Shown piece by piece: positions 1 through 11,000 of a DNA stretch of 64,000 nt. The notes below the pieces were generated by a model, which had not been told where the DNA came from, made no database searches, and worked only from the letters and a program-made list of their open reading frames with translations. The stretch is taken from NCBI GenBank assembly GCA_037043235.1, contig JAWRVZ010000158.1:62001-126000 (forward strand), in the 5' to 3' direction. Position numbers and translations under genes: made by a program. The stretch comes from Rhodeus uyekii (taxonomy: Eukaryota; Chordata; Actinopteri; Cypriniformes; Acheilognathidae). How positions within the stretch are numbered: the stretch's first letter is position 1; the number at the start of each line of letters is the position of its first letter.

Positions 1-558
1 CTGCGCGACTGCTTCTCGCAGTTCGGCGCGGTGGAGAAGGCGGAGGTGATCACGGACAAAGAGACCGGCAAGAAGCGCGGCTTCGGCTTTGTGTATTTTG
101 AGGACAACGACTCTGCCGATAAAGCCGTGGTGCTCAAATACCACATTATTAACGGCCATAAAGTGGAGGTGAAGAAAGCCCTGACCAAGCAGGAGATGCA
201 GGCGGCCGGGAGTCGCGGGGGGCGAGGCGGGCGCGGAGGAGGACGCGGGATGGGGAGGCCGCAGAACGGCTACGGCGGCCGAGGAGGGGGATACGGCAAC
301 TACGGCGGCGGCGGCTACGGGGGCAATGACGGCTACGGAGGCGGATACGGTGGCGGCGGGTATGGGGGAGGCTACGGTGACCAAATGGAGGGCTACGGCG
401 GTGGTAACGGCTACAATGACTTTGGCAGCGGCTATGGCCAGCAGTCCTCTGGCTATGGCCCAATGAAAGGTAATTACTCGGGCAGAAGCAGCGCTCCTTA
501 CTCCCGTGGAGGTGGTGGTGGTGGTTACGGCAGGGGGGGTTACGGAGGCTCGTATTAG
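1..558 (+). CDS. hnrnpa0: hnRNP A0, 3' part of an intronless gene (5' end outside window)
   Basis: The open frame runs from base 1 to a TAG at 556-558, giving 185 residues; the start codon and RRM1 lie upstream of the window. Residues 1-60 are the second half of RRM2, with the RNP1 octamer in KKRGFGFVYF. A Gly/Arg/Tyr-rich tail follows (RGG boxes, then YGGGGYGG repeats). Near the C-terminus, SSGYGPMKGNYSGRSSAPY is an M9/PY-type signal recognised by transportin-1 in hnRNP A proteins. hnRNP A0 binds AU-rich 3' UTR elements in the nucleus and cytoplasm. The lack of an intron through the Gly-rich region and the klhl3/fam13b neighbours favour hnrnpa0 over hnrnpa1, hnrnpa3 or hnrnpdl. Fish can carry two copies (a and b) and I cannot tell which this is. 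Confidence 0.9.
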   Translation: MRDCFSQFGAVEKAEVITDKETGKKRGFGFVYFEDNDSADKAVVLKYHIINGHKVEVKKALTKQEMQAAGSRGGRGGRGGGRGMGRPQNGYGGRGGGYGNYGGGGYGGNDGYGGGYGGGGYGGGYGDQMEGYGGGNGYNDFGSGYGQQSSGYGPMKGNYSGRSSAPYSRGGGGGGYGRGGYGGSY

Positions 559-2115
559 GAGCGTTTATTAGGTCTCACATTAAGAGCAGCTCCTTCCCCA
601 GCCCACATCACAGTTTTGACCACACATTATCTTCAGTAGTAGCCAGATTTAGCCACCTTAATATGGCGTGGCATTGACTGAATCAACTTATCCAGCCTAT
701 AGCAAATCATAGGTAGGGCTCACCTATCCGACTTTGCTCAACATCTTACAGCTGTTACTACTACATCGTTTTGCTCTCTTCCCTGAAGTACTAGGGAGAT
801 TTTTTTTTTTCTCAGCAAGACATAGGACTACTACTCTGGATCTCTACTTTATTATAAGACTGGCCAGTGGTGGCCGGTTCTGGCTGCCTGTTTGCGAAAA
901 TGTTTCACACGGTTTTTTTTGGTGTGCATTGGGATTAAGTTAACATTAGTATTCTTGCTTGTTAGTGTTGGCATGTTTTCTCTCCTTTTAGTATATGTAC
1001 TGTATCTATATTGTGTCTGTTTTTTTCTTTTTCAAGACATTTTAAATCTGGTTTTAATTTAGAGCCAATCGCAGTGAACCCCCTGTAGAGATTCAAGATT
1101 TCATTGGTTGGCAACAGGCGCTATTTGCATATCATGTGATCTTTAGGGTGCTCCAGTCCGGCTCGCCAAGAAATACCGTGGTTTTTTTCCATAATTCCTA
1201 GTGAAAATGCCAAGAATTTCTAGTAAAAATGCATTAGCCATGATTGCTCTCCACCAATCAGGGGAAATAAAAAAGATAAATTTTGCTTGTGAAGTAAATG
1301 AGCTCTACCGGTTACTCCCATGAAGCACGGCGAATGATGTAACGATCGCTCTTGAACTAAAATATTGTGTATAAAAAAAACCTTTCAAATTTAAATCAAT
1401 GGATTTAGGTCATTTTAAATTTGATTATCATTCGCATTGCTTCTTGAGATTGCCGTTCCTTCCCTCATTGAAGCAGCTAAGTGCGCCTTTGTCCGATTTT
1501 CAAATACTTATTTACTTCAAATCAAAGTTTGTAGTGATGTGATTCACCTTGTAGCTGTTTGATTTATGAGTAATAACGTTTAAACATTAAAGTCTTTTAA
1601 AAAATGGGGGAAATGTCTCCGGTCATAAGGTCACTGAAGATGCACTTGCTGTAGAGTCTGTTTTCAACCAATGAAAGATTTAATCTTAATTAGGCTCGAT
1701 GGCAACTAGAAGTTGTTCGTCCTAACATAAGAAACGTGTTGGAAGAAACAAACTTCTGTGGCGTCTCAGTGAAAACAAAGTTACATGGATTAGTTTCAAA
1801 TGATCAGGCTTGATTACAAAAAACAAAACTCAATACTAGTTAATATAGTGACTGTGTCTCCAAATTAGTGTCATTTGTTAAATAGTTCAAGCAAACTATG
1901 AAAATATTGTCATTGGTGTTACAGTGAACCTTTTTGACGGGACTCTGAAGACAGATTTGAGTTGTTTTTCTACACTTTAATAATTTAGTAAAGGACTTAA
2001 ATGTTCTTGTCTCATTGTATTACTGCTTCAACGGAATAACCTATTGAATATTGTTTATTTCAGATACAACTGAACTGTATGTACTTCTGTTAATAAAAAC
2101 ATTACTCCGTAGCAA
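559..2115 (+). other. hnrnpa0: hnrnpa0 proximal 3' UTR
   Basis: AT-rich non-coding sequence follows the TAG without an obvious splice junction up to the first poly(A) signal at 2092. Several T-rich tracts and ATTTA-like stretches could be AU-rich elements. Around 1070-1130 sit two CCAAT-type motifs in opposite orientation and an octamer ATTTGCAT. I see no protein-coding frame. Confidence 0.7.
2092..2097 (+). terminator. Proximal poly(A) signal AATAAA of hnrnpa0
   Basis: A canonical AATAAA in the context CTGTTAATAAAAAC lies about 1.5 kb after the hnrnpa0 stop codon. A strong splice donor (CAAGTAG followed by GTAAGA, donor at about 2195) lies just beyond it, so read-through transcripts could splice into the exons further downstream. 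Confidence 0.6.
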
Positions 2116-3231
2116 TTATGGTTCTTGACAAGCTGAGATTTATTGGGTGGCTTTGACGTACGAGGCACGTTTAGTAATTCGTCTTTCCAAGTAGGTAAGA
2201 CTAAAATTGGAGGCGCACCCGTTGCCTTTATCAGGCATTGGTTCTAGAGCTCCACATTAATGCATTTCTTTGCACCAGACATGTGGGGCTGTTACCATTT
2301 TCCCAACCATATGTTGTCTTTATTCTTAAAATATGTTTAGAGCTTTGTTCCAATACTTTTAGTGATCAAATAAGATGGATCTATACCTTAGCTGTCCACT
2401 ACTACGTCATTGGATTCTCCAGGGGTACTCCAGAGATGTAGAAACCCAGCTGAAAATCCATAGGATAATCGCACCAGGTTTCCAGGTTTGTAGAAATACT
2501 TTATACACAAGACATTACATCAGGTGTGTCTTTAACATACTTTGGCTCCACCTGGAAGAAAATCAGGTATTGAGTCGTTAACGTAAAGCGTGCATGCAAA
2601 ATTTACGCATTTCCTAAATGCTAGCTGTGAGTAGCGTTAACTTGCGGTGATCATGTGACATAGAGGAAAAGTGGCACTTAGCACATGCTCTGTAGTTCAA
2701 TGTGTGTGACGCTGTGGTGATTGTGGTCTATGTAGTTATGTCTTAATCAAATATTTTAGCCGATTTCCAGTTTAAGGTCAAACCGGAGAATGGAGCTTAT
2801 AGTTCCTGTATACTTGACGCATTAGTTCCAGATATTAATCACATCAAATGCAAAGGAGATCAGCATTTATTAAGCAAGGTTTGTGCTTTCAGTTATTTAC
2901 TTTACATCTTATCAATCCCCCTCCCCTCCTCATCTCGGTGTTTTGCTCGTGTTTTGTCCTTCTACATTTCTGGGACTTAAGAGGACAGTGGATGTTGTTG
3001 ATAATTCAGAGAGACTAGTGAAGATTCAACTGTTAAACCTCTTGGCATTGGCTTTTCTTTTTTTTTAAAGTGAGATCTGCTACTCTCATTCTTAAAGCAC
3101 AGCTCCTACATAGACCTTCCTTAAATCTGATGGGGTTTGTGTCATAGATTGACAGTAGACAGACATGACTCAGGACACAGTTTGTTGACTTGACACTTAC
3201 ATGCATCTGCATCTGTCTTCTTTTTCCACAG

Positions 3232-3348
3232 AGGGTATGCAATGGAAGGGTTTAAATAAAATCTCACTTCTAAGTGCGGCCGCTTGAACCTCTACTGTGG
3301 CTGTGAATCCAGTTGCTCTGAAGAAGGAAGGCGACTCCAGTCTGTTGG
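3232..3348 (+). ncRNA. Candidate non-coding exon (distal hnrnpa0 3' UTR or lncRNA), exon B
   Basis: Strong acceptor (pyrimidine-rich TCTTCTTTTTCCACAG) and a GTGAGC donor bound a 117-nt segment with no long open frame. It contains its own AATAAA near 3255. It lies on the same strand as hnrnpa0 and belongs to a run of three well-formed exons; the upstream partner may be the donor at about 2195. Alternatively this is an independent lncRNA. Confidence 0.5.
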
Positions 3349-3983
3349 GTGAGCCATTCTTTAAATGAATCTTTACACTTTAGAGCTGTCAAGATGAATA
3401 TAAATTTGTATTGCATTGTGATGATAGCTACATTCGAGGCGCAATTAATTCAAAGATTGAGAAATTACCACCAAAAGATAATTGTAAATCTTTAAGCATC
3501 AGATAAACAAGTTTTTTTGTTGTCGTTTTTCCTCTGTTCAACATTAATTTATTACAAACATTTGGACTGTGAGGTTGAGTAAATTTAAAGTAGTTTATTT
3601 TTTTTGGGAGGAAAACTATGCCTTTTTAATGGTATGTAATTTTTCTATATAGATGGATAGCGTTTAAATGAAAACATGGTTTAAATGAGAAACTAAAAAT
3701 GGTGCTGAATGTTTTGAGTCATTCATTCAAACGGTTAATTCACTCAGGAGTGAAGTAAATGGATCTCTTTATGAATGGTCCATTGAATCATTTTCACCCG
3801 ATTCGTTCTAAACGGCTTCAGCATTGAAATGCTGCTGTGTGTTGCTCAGATAAACCCTTCTGGTTTGTCTTAATTCTGTTGGCAAAACATTGTCTAAAAT
3901 GACTGTTAACTACTTGTTTATTGAACTTGTGTACTATTAGTGTCACATTTGCACTCAATTTTCTTTTTTCCCTTTTTTTGCAG

Positions 3984-4053
3984 TCAGGCGGAGATGGCAT
4001 ATAAAAGCATATGCTAGATTCCTGTGGACCTTTTAAGAGGCAAGATTACTACG
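3984..4053 (+). ncRNA. Candidate non-coding exon C of the same spliced transcript
   Basis: A very strong acceptor (long T/C tract ending TTTTTTTGCAG) and a GTAAGA donor after ATTACTACG define a 70-nt exon. It has no meaningful coding frame. Strength and spacing match exon B upstream and the terminal exon at 7387. Confidence 0.5.
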
Positions 4054-5464
4054 GTAAGACTTTGTAACTCGTTTCAGTAGTTTTTACTTTGTTCAAACGT
4101 TATCTAAATGAATTGCTATTACATACTCCTTTTCAATCCTCTGTGTTTTATCAAATCGTTTTTATGGTCTTTTTGTGGGGCTTATCAGTGAAATGTTTCT
4201 TCAATTGCCCCTATTATGCGGTTAAAGTTTCCCAGTTTTTTTGGAGGTCTGCTACTGTAAGTTTACATGAATTCACAACTTCTATTAAAATTGGCCTACC
4301 ATACAGAGTATGTGTTGGAAATGAAACCCTTTAAATCTCAGATCTTGATATACTGATACAAACAGTAGTGTAATGGGGAGTTTGACTCGCCACATGAATT
4401 GGTGCTCTTTGTCGACTTCGTTGCTGTCTGACATCACTCTTGTGCGTAAGAGCTGGAGCCGTCACAGAAATGTCACTCGCACAGTTTTATCCTACATGGT
4501 GCTTATTTACAGTAAAATAACAGCCAACCAAGTTGTAAATACTGCTGGTTTCATCAGTTATACATCAATTCGATTTGCCATGGTATCCAAAGAATAAACT
4601 CATAAGTTCACATTATTGTATGTGTTAAGGCTAGATATTGTACTCGTGTCCAAGGATCTTTAAGCGCAGCATCATCTCATAAGTGCAAATTGTCGTCATT
4701 CGACTGTTTAAATGAATTGAATTAATCCATTAAATACATTACTTTCTCTTTTTTGTTTACTTCGGTTTTAATATTCATCCAAGGCTTTCTCGTGACTTCC
4801 CTCTTTAAAATTAGTATTGATAACGTCTAGGAATGGGAGTATAGTCTCTAAACTTGACTAATTTTGCCAGTCGTGCTAAAAGTAACTGGTTTTCTTTTAA
4901 TAATGGTAGTTTTATGCTTTGTCTGAGGAAAAAAAATAGCCTAAATTCAATCTTAGAGTTCTATATTGCTATTCATATACTTGCTATTCAAAACCCCAGA
5001 ATTGAACACCCATAAAAATGTTAAGGATGTTCTTGGTTGAACCATCAATTCAATCCCGAGTCCCTTTTGAAAGATTTGCTTTTGCAGCGATGAAAACCAC
5101 ATCTCGATGTGTCGACAAAAAATTGGTGGGCAGCCATTGAACAACCACTTATTGTGGACATTGATCTTTTGAATCTTTGCAGAGCTTTTACCTTCACGAA
5201 CTGCTATATAACGCACTACAGCAGTCCTATCATCCTGTATCCCAGACTGATTGCCCACTGAAGCTGCTCAGGGTTGAGCTAGTTTAGTACCTAGACTGTA
5301 GACCTCCTGGGAAAACTAGTTTATGCTAGTTATGCATTTCATGGTAAGCACCTTGAGTGTCGAGAAGTGTGCTATATAAATGTAACCAGCTTCATACAAT
5401 AAAAGTACTTGCATTTGATTGCAAGTCCTGGAAAATCCTTGAAACACATCTTTATAAAGAGGTA
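4054..5464. other. Intronic/intergenic sequence, nothing coding seen
   Basis: AT-rich sequence between candidate exon C and the Tigger-like element. I find no convincing gene, RNA or repeat. Confidence 0.4.
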
Positions 5465-6984
5465 CAGTAATACCTCGGTTTACAAGTTTAATTCGTTCCA
5501 AGAGCTCGTAACTAAACATTCTCGTGCACTAAAACAATTTTCCCCATAAGAATGTAATAAAAATCACAGGGCTAGAATTACAATTTTTTTAGGGCAAGGC
5601 AAGTGTTGCCTTGGACAGAGCTAATATTTTGGGGGCATTAAGGCAAGTTGGAGGGGCACCAAGGCAAGTATTGCCCTATGAAAAGGGGCACCAAGGCTAC
5701 TTCAGTTTATCGTCGAGTTTTAATGTAATTTCATGTCCTCTTCATTTATTATGCATTTATACAGTGGAAAGTAGTCTTAATCTGTTCTTGCAGCACCACA
5801 ACCCATTTCAGTAAATTTCCAATCATAAAATGAACCCCCCGGCATTACACTGCAGTTGAAAGTGTTGACGTGGGAGTGGACACGTTAGAAACAATAGCCG
5901 ATAAATTCGTTGGCGGGTAAATAAACGCATGAAGAAGGAGGGGCTAATAACATTATTATGGGATGCGTTTTTGAACCTCGTGTCTCGTAAAACTTACGAA
6001 GTGAGAACTGCGCCCTTCTCTACTGCGCAAGTGGCCAGTGACAAGGTAAATTTTCGCGGCAGTGTCTGTATTAGTCACTTGCTTTGTCATTCGTACTTAC
6101 TCGACAACCTCCGGCAAGCTTCGGAAGATAGTTCGTCAATATTGCGGCGACATTGTCACATAATTATACTCGTAGAAAATGACGAGATGATCCGAGTTTT
6201 GCTTTAAATTAATGAACAAAGGGGAAAATTCAACAATAGGTACTTGTGTTCGTTGTTAACATGCAATTTCATTTTAAAATAAATGAGGGCACTGATGCAA
6301 AGAGGGAGGGCATCCACGGCCGTGGATATTGGCATTATTCTGAGGGCATTACGGCAAATAAGGAGGGCAACCACGGCACGTGCCGTGATTGCCGTGGTGT
6401 AATTCGAACCCTGAAATCACTATTCGTTCCACACGACCATAAATGCCTATTTTAAAATATTTTTTTGGTTTTAACCCATTACAGTTAAAATTATAACCAT
6501 TAAGATCTCATAAATACTAATTAATAATTGCATAAACTCTAAAAATACTTGACAATTTACTGTAATGCGCACTTTAGCTTTGTGTAGCATCGCTGCTGGC
6601 GTGAAGGAGACGAGAGGTGGGTTTTACTGCTTGGAGGGAGGATTTCGTACCTTTCTATATGCTGCAGGCTACAGTACGCATGTATTTCACTACGTGAACG
6701 ATAGCGATCACAATTAATGTCAACAACACGAGGTAAAACCGCTGTGAATCACTTATAAAAGTATCACTGTGGTGAATGATGCAACCAAACCGAACAATGC
6801 TGAGAGAATGAACGAGTTTAGGGGCGATGGGCTTTGTGAGAGGCTGTAGTTAGGATATTTCCAGTAAAAATGCACATGAAGATGCTGAGCGTTAGGACTT
6901 TTCCACACAAATGCGCGTGGGCGAGGGAAAGTTTTTCTCGCACACCGATTTGACTTTCCATGCTCGTAAACCGAGGTATTACTG
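5465..6984. mobile_element. Tigger-like (pogo) non-autonomous DNA transposon, interrupted by a hAT element
   Basis: The ends are inverted repeats: CAGTAATACCTCGGTTTAC on the left and its complement ending GAGGTATTACTG on the right, with TA duplications outside (5463-5464 and 6985-6986). CAG-nn-ATACCTCG ends are typical of Tigger/pogo elements. With the inner insertion removed it is about 670 bp, close to the intact 706-bp copy at 24470-25175. No transposase frame is evident. Confidence 0.75.
5567..6413. mobile_element. hAT-like non-autonomous element nested inside the Tigger-like copy
   Basis: The ends are imperfect inverted repeats of CAGGGTTCGAATTACA type (left CAGGGCTAGAATTACA; right complement GTAATTCGAACCCTG). 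AAATCA occurs on both sides, consistent with a 6-8 bp target duplication within the host sequence AAAAATCACT. The interior has GGGCA/GGCAAG-rich repeats and a 92-codon frame at 5929-6207 that I do not recognise and regard as chance. Confidence 0.6.
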
Positions 6985-7386
6985 TACTGAATTGGTGAGA
7001 GACCTTAGCCTACATATGAAATTCGTGTTTAATTTTTCGTTTCACTCCAATTTAACGCTTCAGCCCATCTCGTATAGATTCAAATGGCTATGAGTGTGAT
7101 CTTGCTCCTACATTTCCAAGTGTTTGATGCAGCTCTTTAAAAAAAGTAGTGCTTAAAATGGAATTTAATTTTGTAGTATATGTATGAACCCTGATGTGAC
7201 TTATTATTGCTACATGTAAGGAAATATACAAAGAAAGAGAAAGCATAATAGGGGCACTTGAAGTCAAGAGAGTGTAGATTGCATCCGAAAGCTTCTCTTG
7301 ATGTAGTGCGTTTCATCCCTTATCTTTTGTCTGTTTAAATCCGTTCTGCGCTCTTGACTTTGAAATGCCTGGTTTTGTCTTTACAG

Positions 7387-7540
7387 GCCTGGTGCCATGA
7401 TGATCATACCTGGAGGGCGGCTTCATCCGATCCTTTGACTGCAGTGGAATTGGATGTAAACCGGGATTGGAATTGTTGTGCATATGAACAATGCATTGAA
7501 TGTCTGATGTGAATTCAATAAAATAAAAAAAATTTAACTT
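7387..7540 (+). ncRNA. Candidate terminal non-coding exon D with poly(A) signal
   Basis: The acceptor GTTTTGTCTTTACAG is followed about 130 nt later by a doubled poly(A) signal (AATAAAATAAA from 7517), the layout of a terminal exon. The sequence is less AT-rich than its surroundings and has no long open frame. It could be the distal end of the hnrnpa0 transcript or of a separate lncRNA that ends just before the klhl3 promoter. Confidence 0.5.
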
Positions 7541-7599
7541 CTGAGTCTGTTATTAAGGTTTAAAGTGTTGTTTTATAGATTAGAAATCAGCTGTAATGA

Positions 7600-7986
7600 G
7601 AAACATTTGCACCTACTTTAGCTATAAACGCATGGATGATGAGCTTGTTCCTGTATTGCTGATGACTGAACAGGAAGCGCGACCTTGGTGACTGTGGAAC
7701 GATTGTATCTGTTGCCAAGCAACGAGCTGATGATGGAGGACCATTACGACGGTCAAAGAGCCCAGCGATAGCGGAGACGCTACCCAAGCCCGACAAACAT
7801 CCACGGCCATCTCACGAGAGACGAAGCCGAGCACGAGCCCGACCGATGAAAGCACCAGCTCTCGACCTGAAGCTTTAAACGACCACTAACGTTAATAAAA
7901 AGAAAACCCTGAGACTCCCGAAACCTTCTCGAGAGTAATGTAGCAAGCTAACGTTAGCCGCCTGCCCAGCGCGAGACCGCTCAGAA
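7600..7986 (+). promoter_or_regulatory. klhl3: klhl3 promoter / 5' UTR region
   Basis: This block just before the putative klhl3 start is richer in G+C and CpG than its flanks. It contains a perfect RFX X-box, GTTGCCAAGCAAC, at 7711-7723. A 10-codon upstream ORF (ATG at 7846) would lie in the leader if transcription begins upstream of it. No clear TATA box is placed for this start. The transcription start is unknown. Confidence 0.5.
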
Positions 7987-8000
7987 ATGGACTGCGACGG
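7987..8000 (+). CDS. klhl3: klhl3 exon 1 (start codon, aa 1-4)
   Basis: ATGGACTGCGACGG then a perfect GTAAGT donor. The 2-nt overhang is completed by the first base of exon 2. It fits by phase and position, but vertebrate KLHL3 has variable N-termini, so another first exon is possible. Confidence 0.6.
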
Positions 8001-11000
8001 GTAAGTGTGCGTGTTGTAACTGAAAAGGGATGCGGATAACCAACAAATGGGCTTGGGGAATGAGGAAACCGACGTTATTTTTAAGGTATACAGTTATTTG
8101 AACTGGAATACGAACAAGAGAGCGTGTCTTGCATTGATGTTGCGGTTTGTAGCAGCTAAATTGCTAGCGGTGTGTTGTGCGTTCACTTAAAATCTTCCTG
8201 CGAACGTTTTAAAATAATACTTCATGTATAAGAGGTTAGTTAAACCGGGTTGAAATTTTGCTGTGCAAGCAGTCGACGAGACGTTCAGAGTAACCTCGTA
8301 CTAATGTCTCTTAACTCAATATTACTGGCTTTTATCATCAACAGGGCAGGAACTGAGGAACAAGCCAAACTTTTCTGTTAAGAGCAAAAGATCCGTGATA
8401 CATTTACACTCGTGTATTTGGCAAACCCTTTTATCCAAAGTGACTTCCATTGCATTCAAGAAATACACTGACGTTCTAATCGGTTCTTGCTTTCCCTGGG
8501 AATCGAACCCATGACCTTGGCGTTGCAAGCGCCACCCTCTATGGTTTGAGCTACAGGAAAGCTAGGGGGATCAAACCGGTGTTATTTGTAAGGGATGAAG
8601 TTATCACAGTTGACCTGTGGTAGAGCTTTAGTGTCATTAAACGTGTTGCAGAGATCTGTTTGTGTCATTCAGCAGATACGGAGTCCTTTGTCCTCTGTCT
8701 AGTTTGGATTCTCAGGAAGACGCCAAAGACCCAGGACTGCACACCTTCAGTCACACACACATGAGGAAAGCTTTCCGTCTTATGAATGACTTGAGAAGGT
8801 TGGTAAATTGACTCAGCACATGTTATCCAGGTAACCACCGATGGGGACATTTTCAATCACTTGTATGGATGAAAACTTAACATTAAATTTACTCCCTTGC
8901 CAAGTGTTTTTGTTGCAAGCTTTAGTTATATATTATCACCTAGCCTTTTACATGAAGTTAGTATACAAGTATGCACAACTTTATCCTCATAAGCCTGCTA
9001 TATAGCATATTTCAACAGCTTGATTGCTTGTATCAAAATGTAAACTATATTATCGCCAAGCTCTAATCTGCTAAATATGACTATATTAACATTTTCAGTG
9101 AAGCTGCTTTAAAACTTTTTGTATTGTGAAAAGTGCTAACTCTGACTTATTTAAAGTCCCTCTTAAATTCCTTCACGCCTTAACATTTACTGTAGTGGAT
9201 GTTGGAAATACTGGTTTAATTCATCCATATATGTTTGAACCAGAAACTGATACAGAAGAAGTGGAAGAGTGAATTATACAGGTATATATCAGAATGGTAA
9301 AGCGTTTTATGCATCGCTCTCTACAACATCAGACACATAACGGTAATTGATATATTATCAAACAGCTAATAATGTGTTGCTAATGTTACACAAACCATAA
9401 TCCCGTTCATCTCAGTCTGCCTTCTAAAAATCAGCGTCCTTAGAAACACTTTGATCGTAGAATGCGTAATATATCATATACATAATTCACCTGCTATATA
9501 GGAAATGTACACGATATTTCATATAAATAGGACAATGTATGGAAAAACCTGGCTTCTCTTGGACTCCCTGCTTCAGAGAATAGCTAATAATACAAGGTAC
9601 TTTGTGATGCAAGAAACACTGCCGATTTCAAACAGCATTTTTGAGACTTTCTATTTTTTTCACTGCTGTTTTAAGGAGAAAATACTCCGCAATGGTGTTG
9701 ACTTGTGAATTTGCACATGGTTTGTCTTAAAGCATATTAAAAAATAGACAACATTAAAAGCTTGATTTGAACCTCAAGACATCTCTGGGCTGCATTTCCC
9801 AAAAGTAGCTTGTCTTAAGTAGATTAAGTGATTCCAATGTTTTCTACAACCTATGTAGGCTTTTGATACTTTTGGGAGAAACAATCCCGGTGTCAATCCT
9901 CAGTTTTCTTCATTCTCTTTATAATCACAGTCGGAGGATGCTTTGTGACGTTCTTCTGGTGGCGGGTGAGGTGGAGGTACCAGCGCACAGAGTAGTGTTA
10001 GCGTCCTGCAGTCCTTACTTCTGCGCCATGTTCACAGGTACTCCTCATGTACACATGCTAATGCCTTTCTCACATTGATGGGAGCAGCATGTCCCACGCT
10101 GATATTCTCAAATACTCGGCAATGTAGGATTTATGATTATGATTTAGGAATCACAAAATGAAAATTCTGTCATTGTTTACTCGCCCTTGTGTCATTCCAA
10201 CAAATGCTGGTAACCAAAGGTTTGGTGCCTATTGACATATTTCAAAATAACGTCAAAATAACGTTTTTCCCATGAAAGAAAGGAACAACACTGAGGGTGA
10301 ATAAAGGATGATAACTGTCCATTTTGGGTGAGCTAACCCTTTATTGAAGACTGACACCTTATTGTTTACAATGTATTTGAAGCTATATGAGTGAGAGTAG
10401 GTGATATAAAGTGTCCCAGCTGACTATTTTTCATAAAACATTATGAAGTTCATCCTTTAGATCTTTGATTGACAGTTTGTGTAAAGCTCATGCGTTGTGA
10501 TTGATGTGTGCAGGTGACATGAGTGAAAGCAAGGCTCACCATGTCGAGATCAGGGATGTTGATGGACAGACGCTCTTGAAGCTGGTGGATTATATTTACA
10601 CCGCTGAGATTGAAGTGTCTGAGGATAACGTTCAGGTAAGTCGAGGCACATGAATGTTCTGCACTGCAGCTGTTTGTGTTAAAGGCTGATTGCACTCTCT
10701 GCCTCTGGCGCTGTGGGTCTGTTGTGAGCGCTGAGAGGCAGGGCATTTCCTCTTATTATTAGCAGAGGAAATGAGCGAAGCGGGAGAGGAAGTTTTCTGT
10801 GATGTGCACTTTGCCCTTTCTGTTGGAGCGCTATTGTCCCAGTGTTTTTGTGTGTGGGCCTTTTGTTTAGGTGTATAGGATACAGATGATGCAGCTTCAT
10901 GCCATGTGTTCAGGAGCAGTGTGAAGTGGCCTAGTTTCCCTTTGGAGAGGATGGGCAGATGCTCCAGTGGGGGTAGCGGCTGTTTATCACTTAGTTGGTC

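Noticed and set aside
149..463. 104-codon open frame on the minus strand opposite hnrnpa0
   Set aside because: Arg/Ser-rich shadow of the GC-rich, Gly-rich coding sequence on the plus strand; no independent gene features.
5929..6207. 92-codon open frame in the nested hAT element
   Set aside because: No similarity to transposase that I can see; the element looks non-autonomous.
8522..8565. tRNA-Ala-like gene on the minus strand
   Set aside because: A and B boxes are present, but there is no acceptor stem and a SINE tail is attached; a second copy at 12056-12200 shows it is a repeat.
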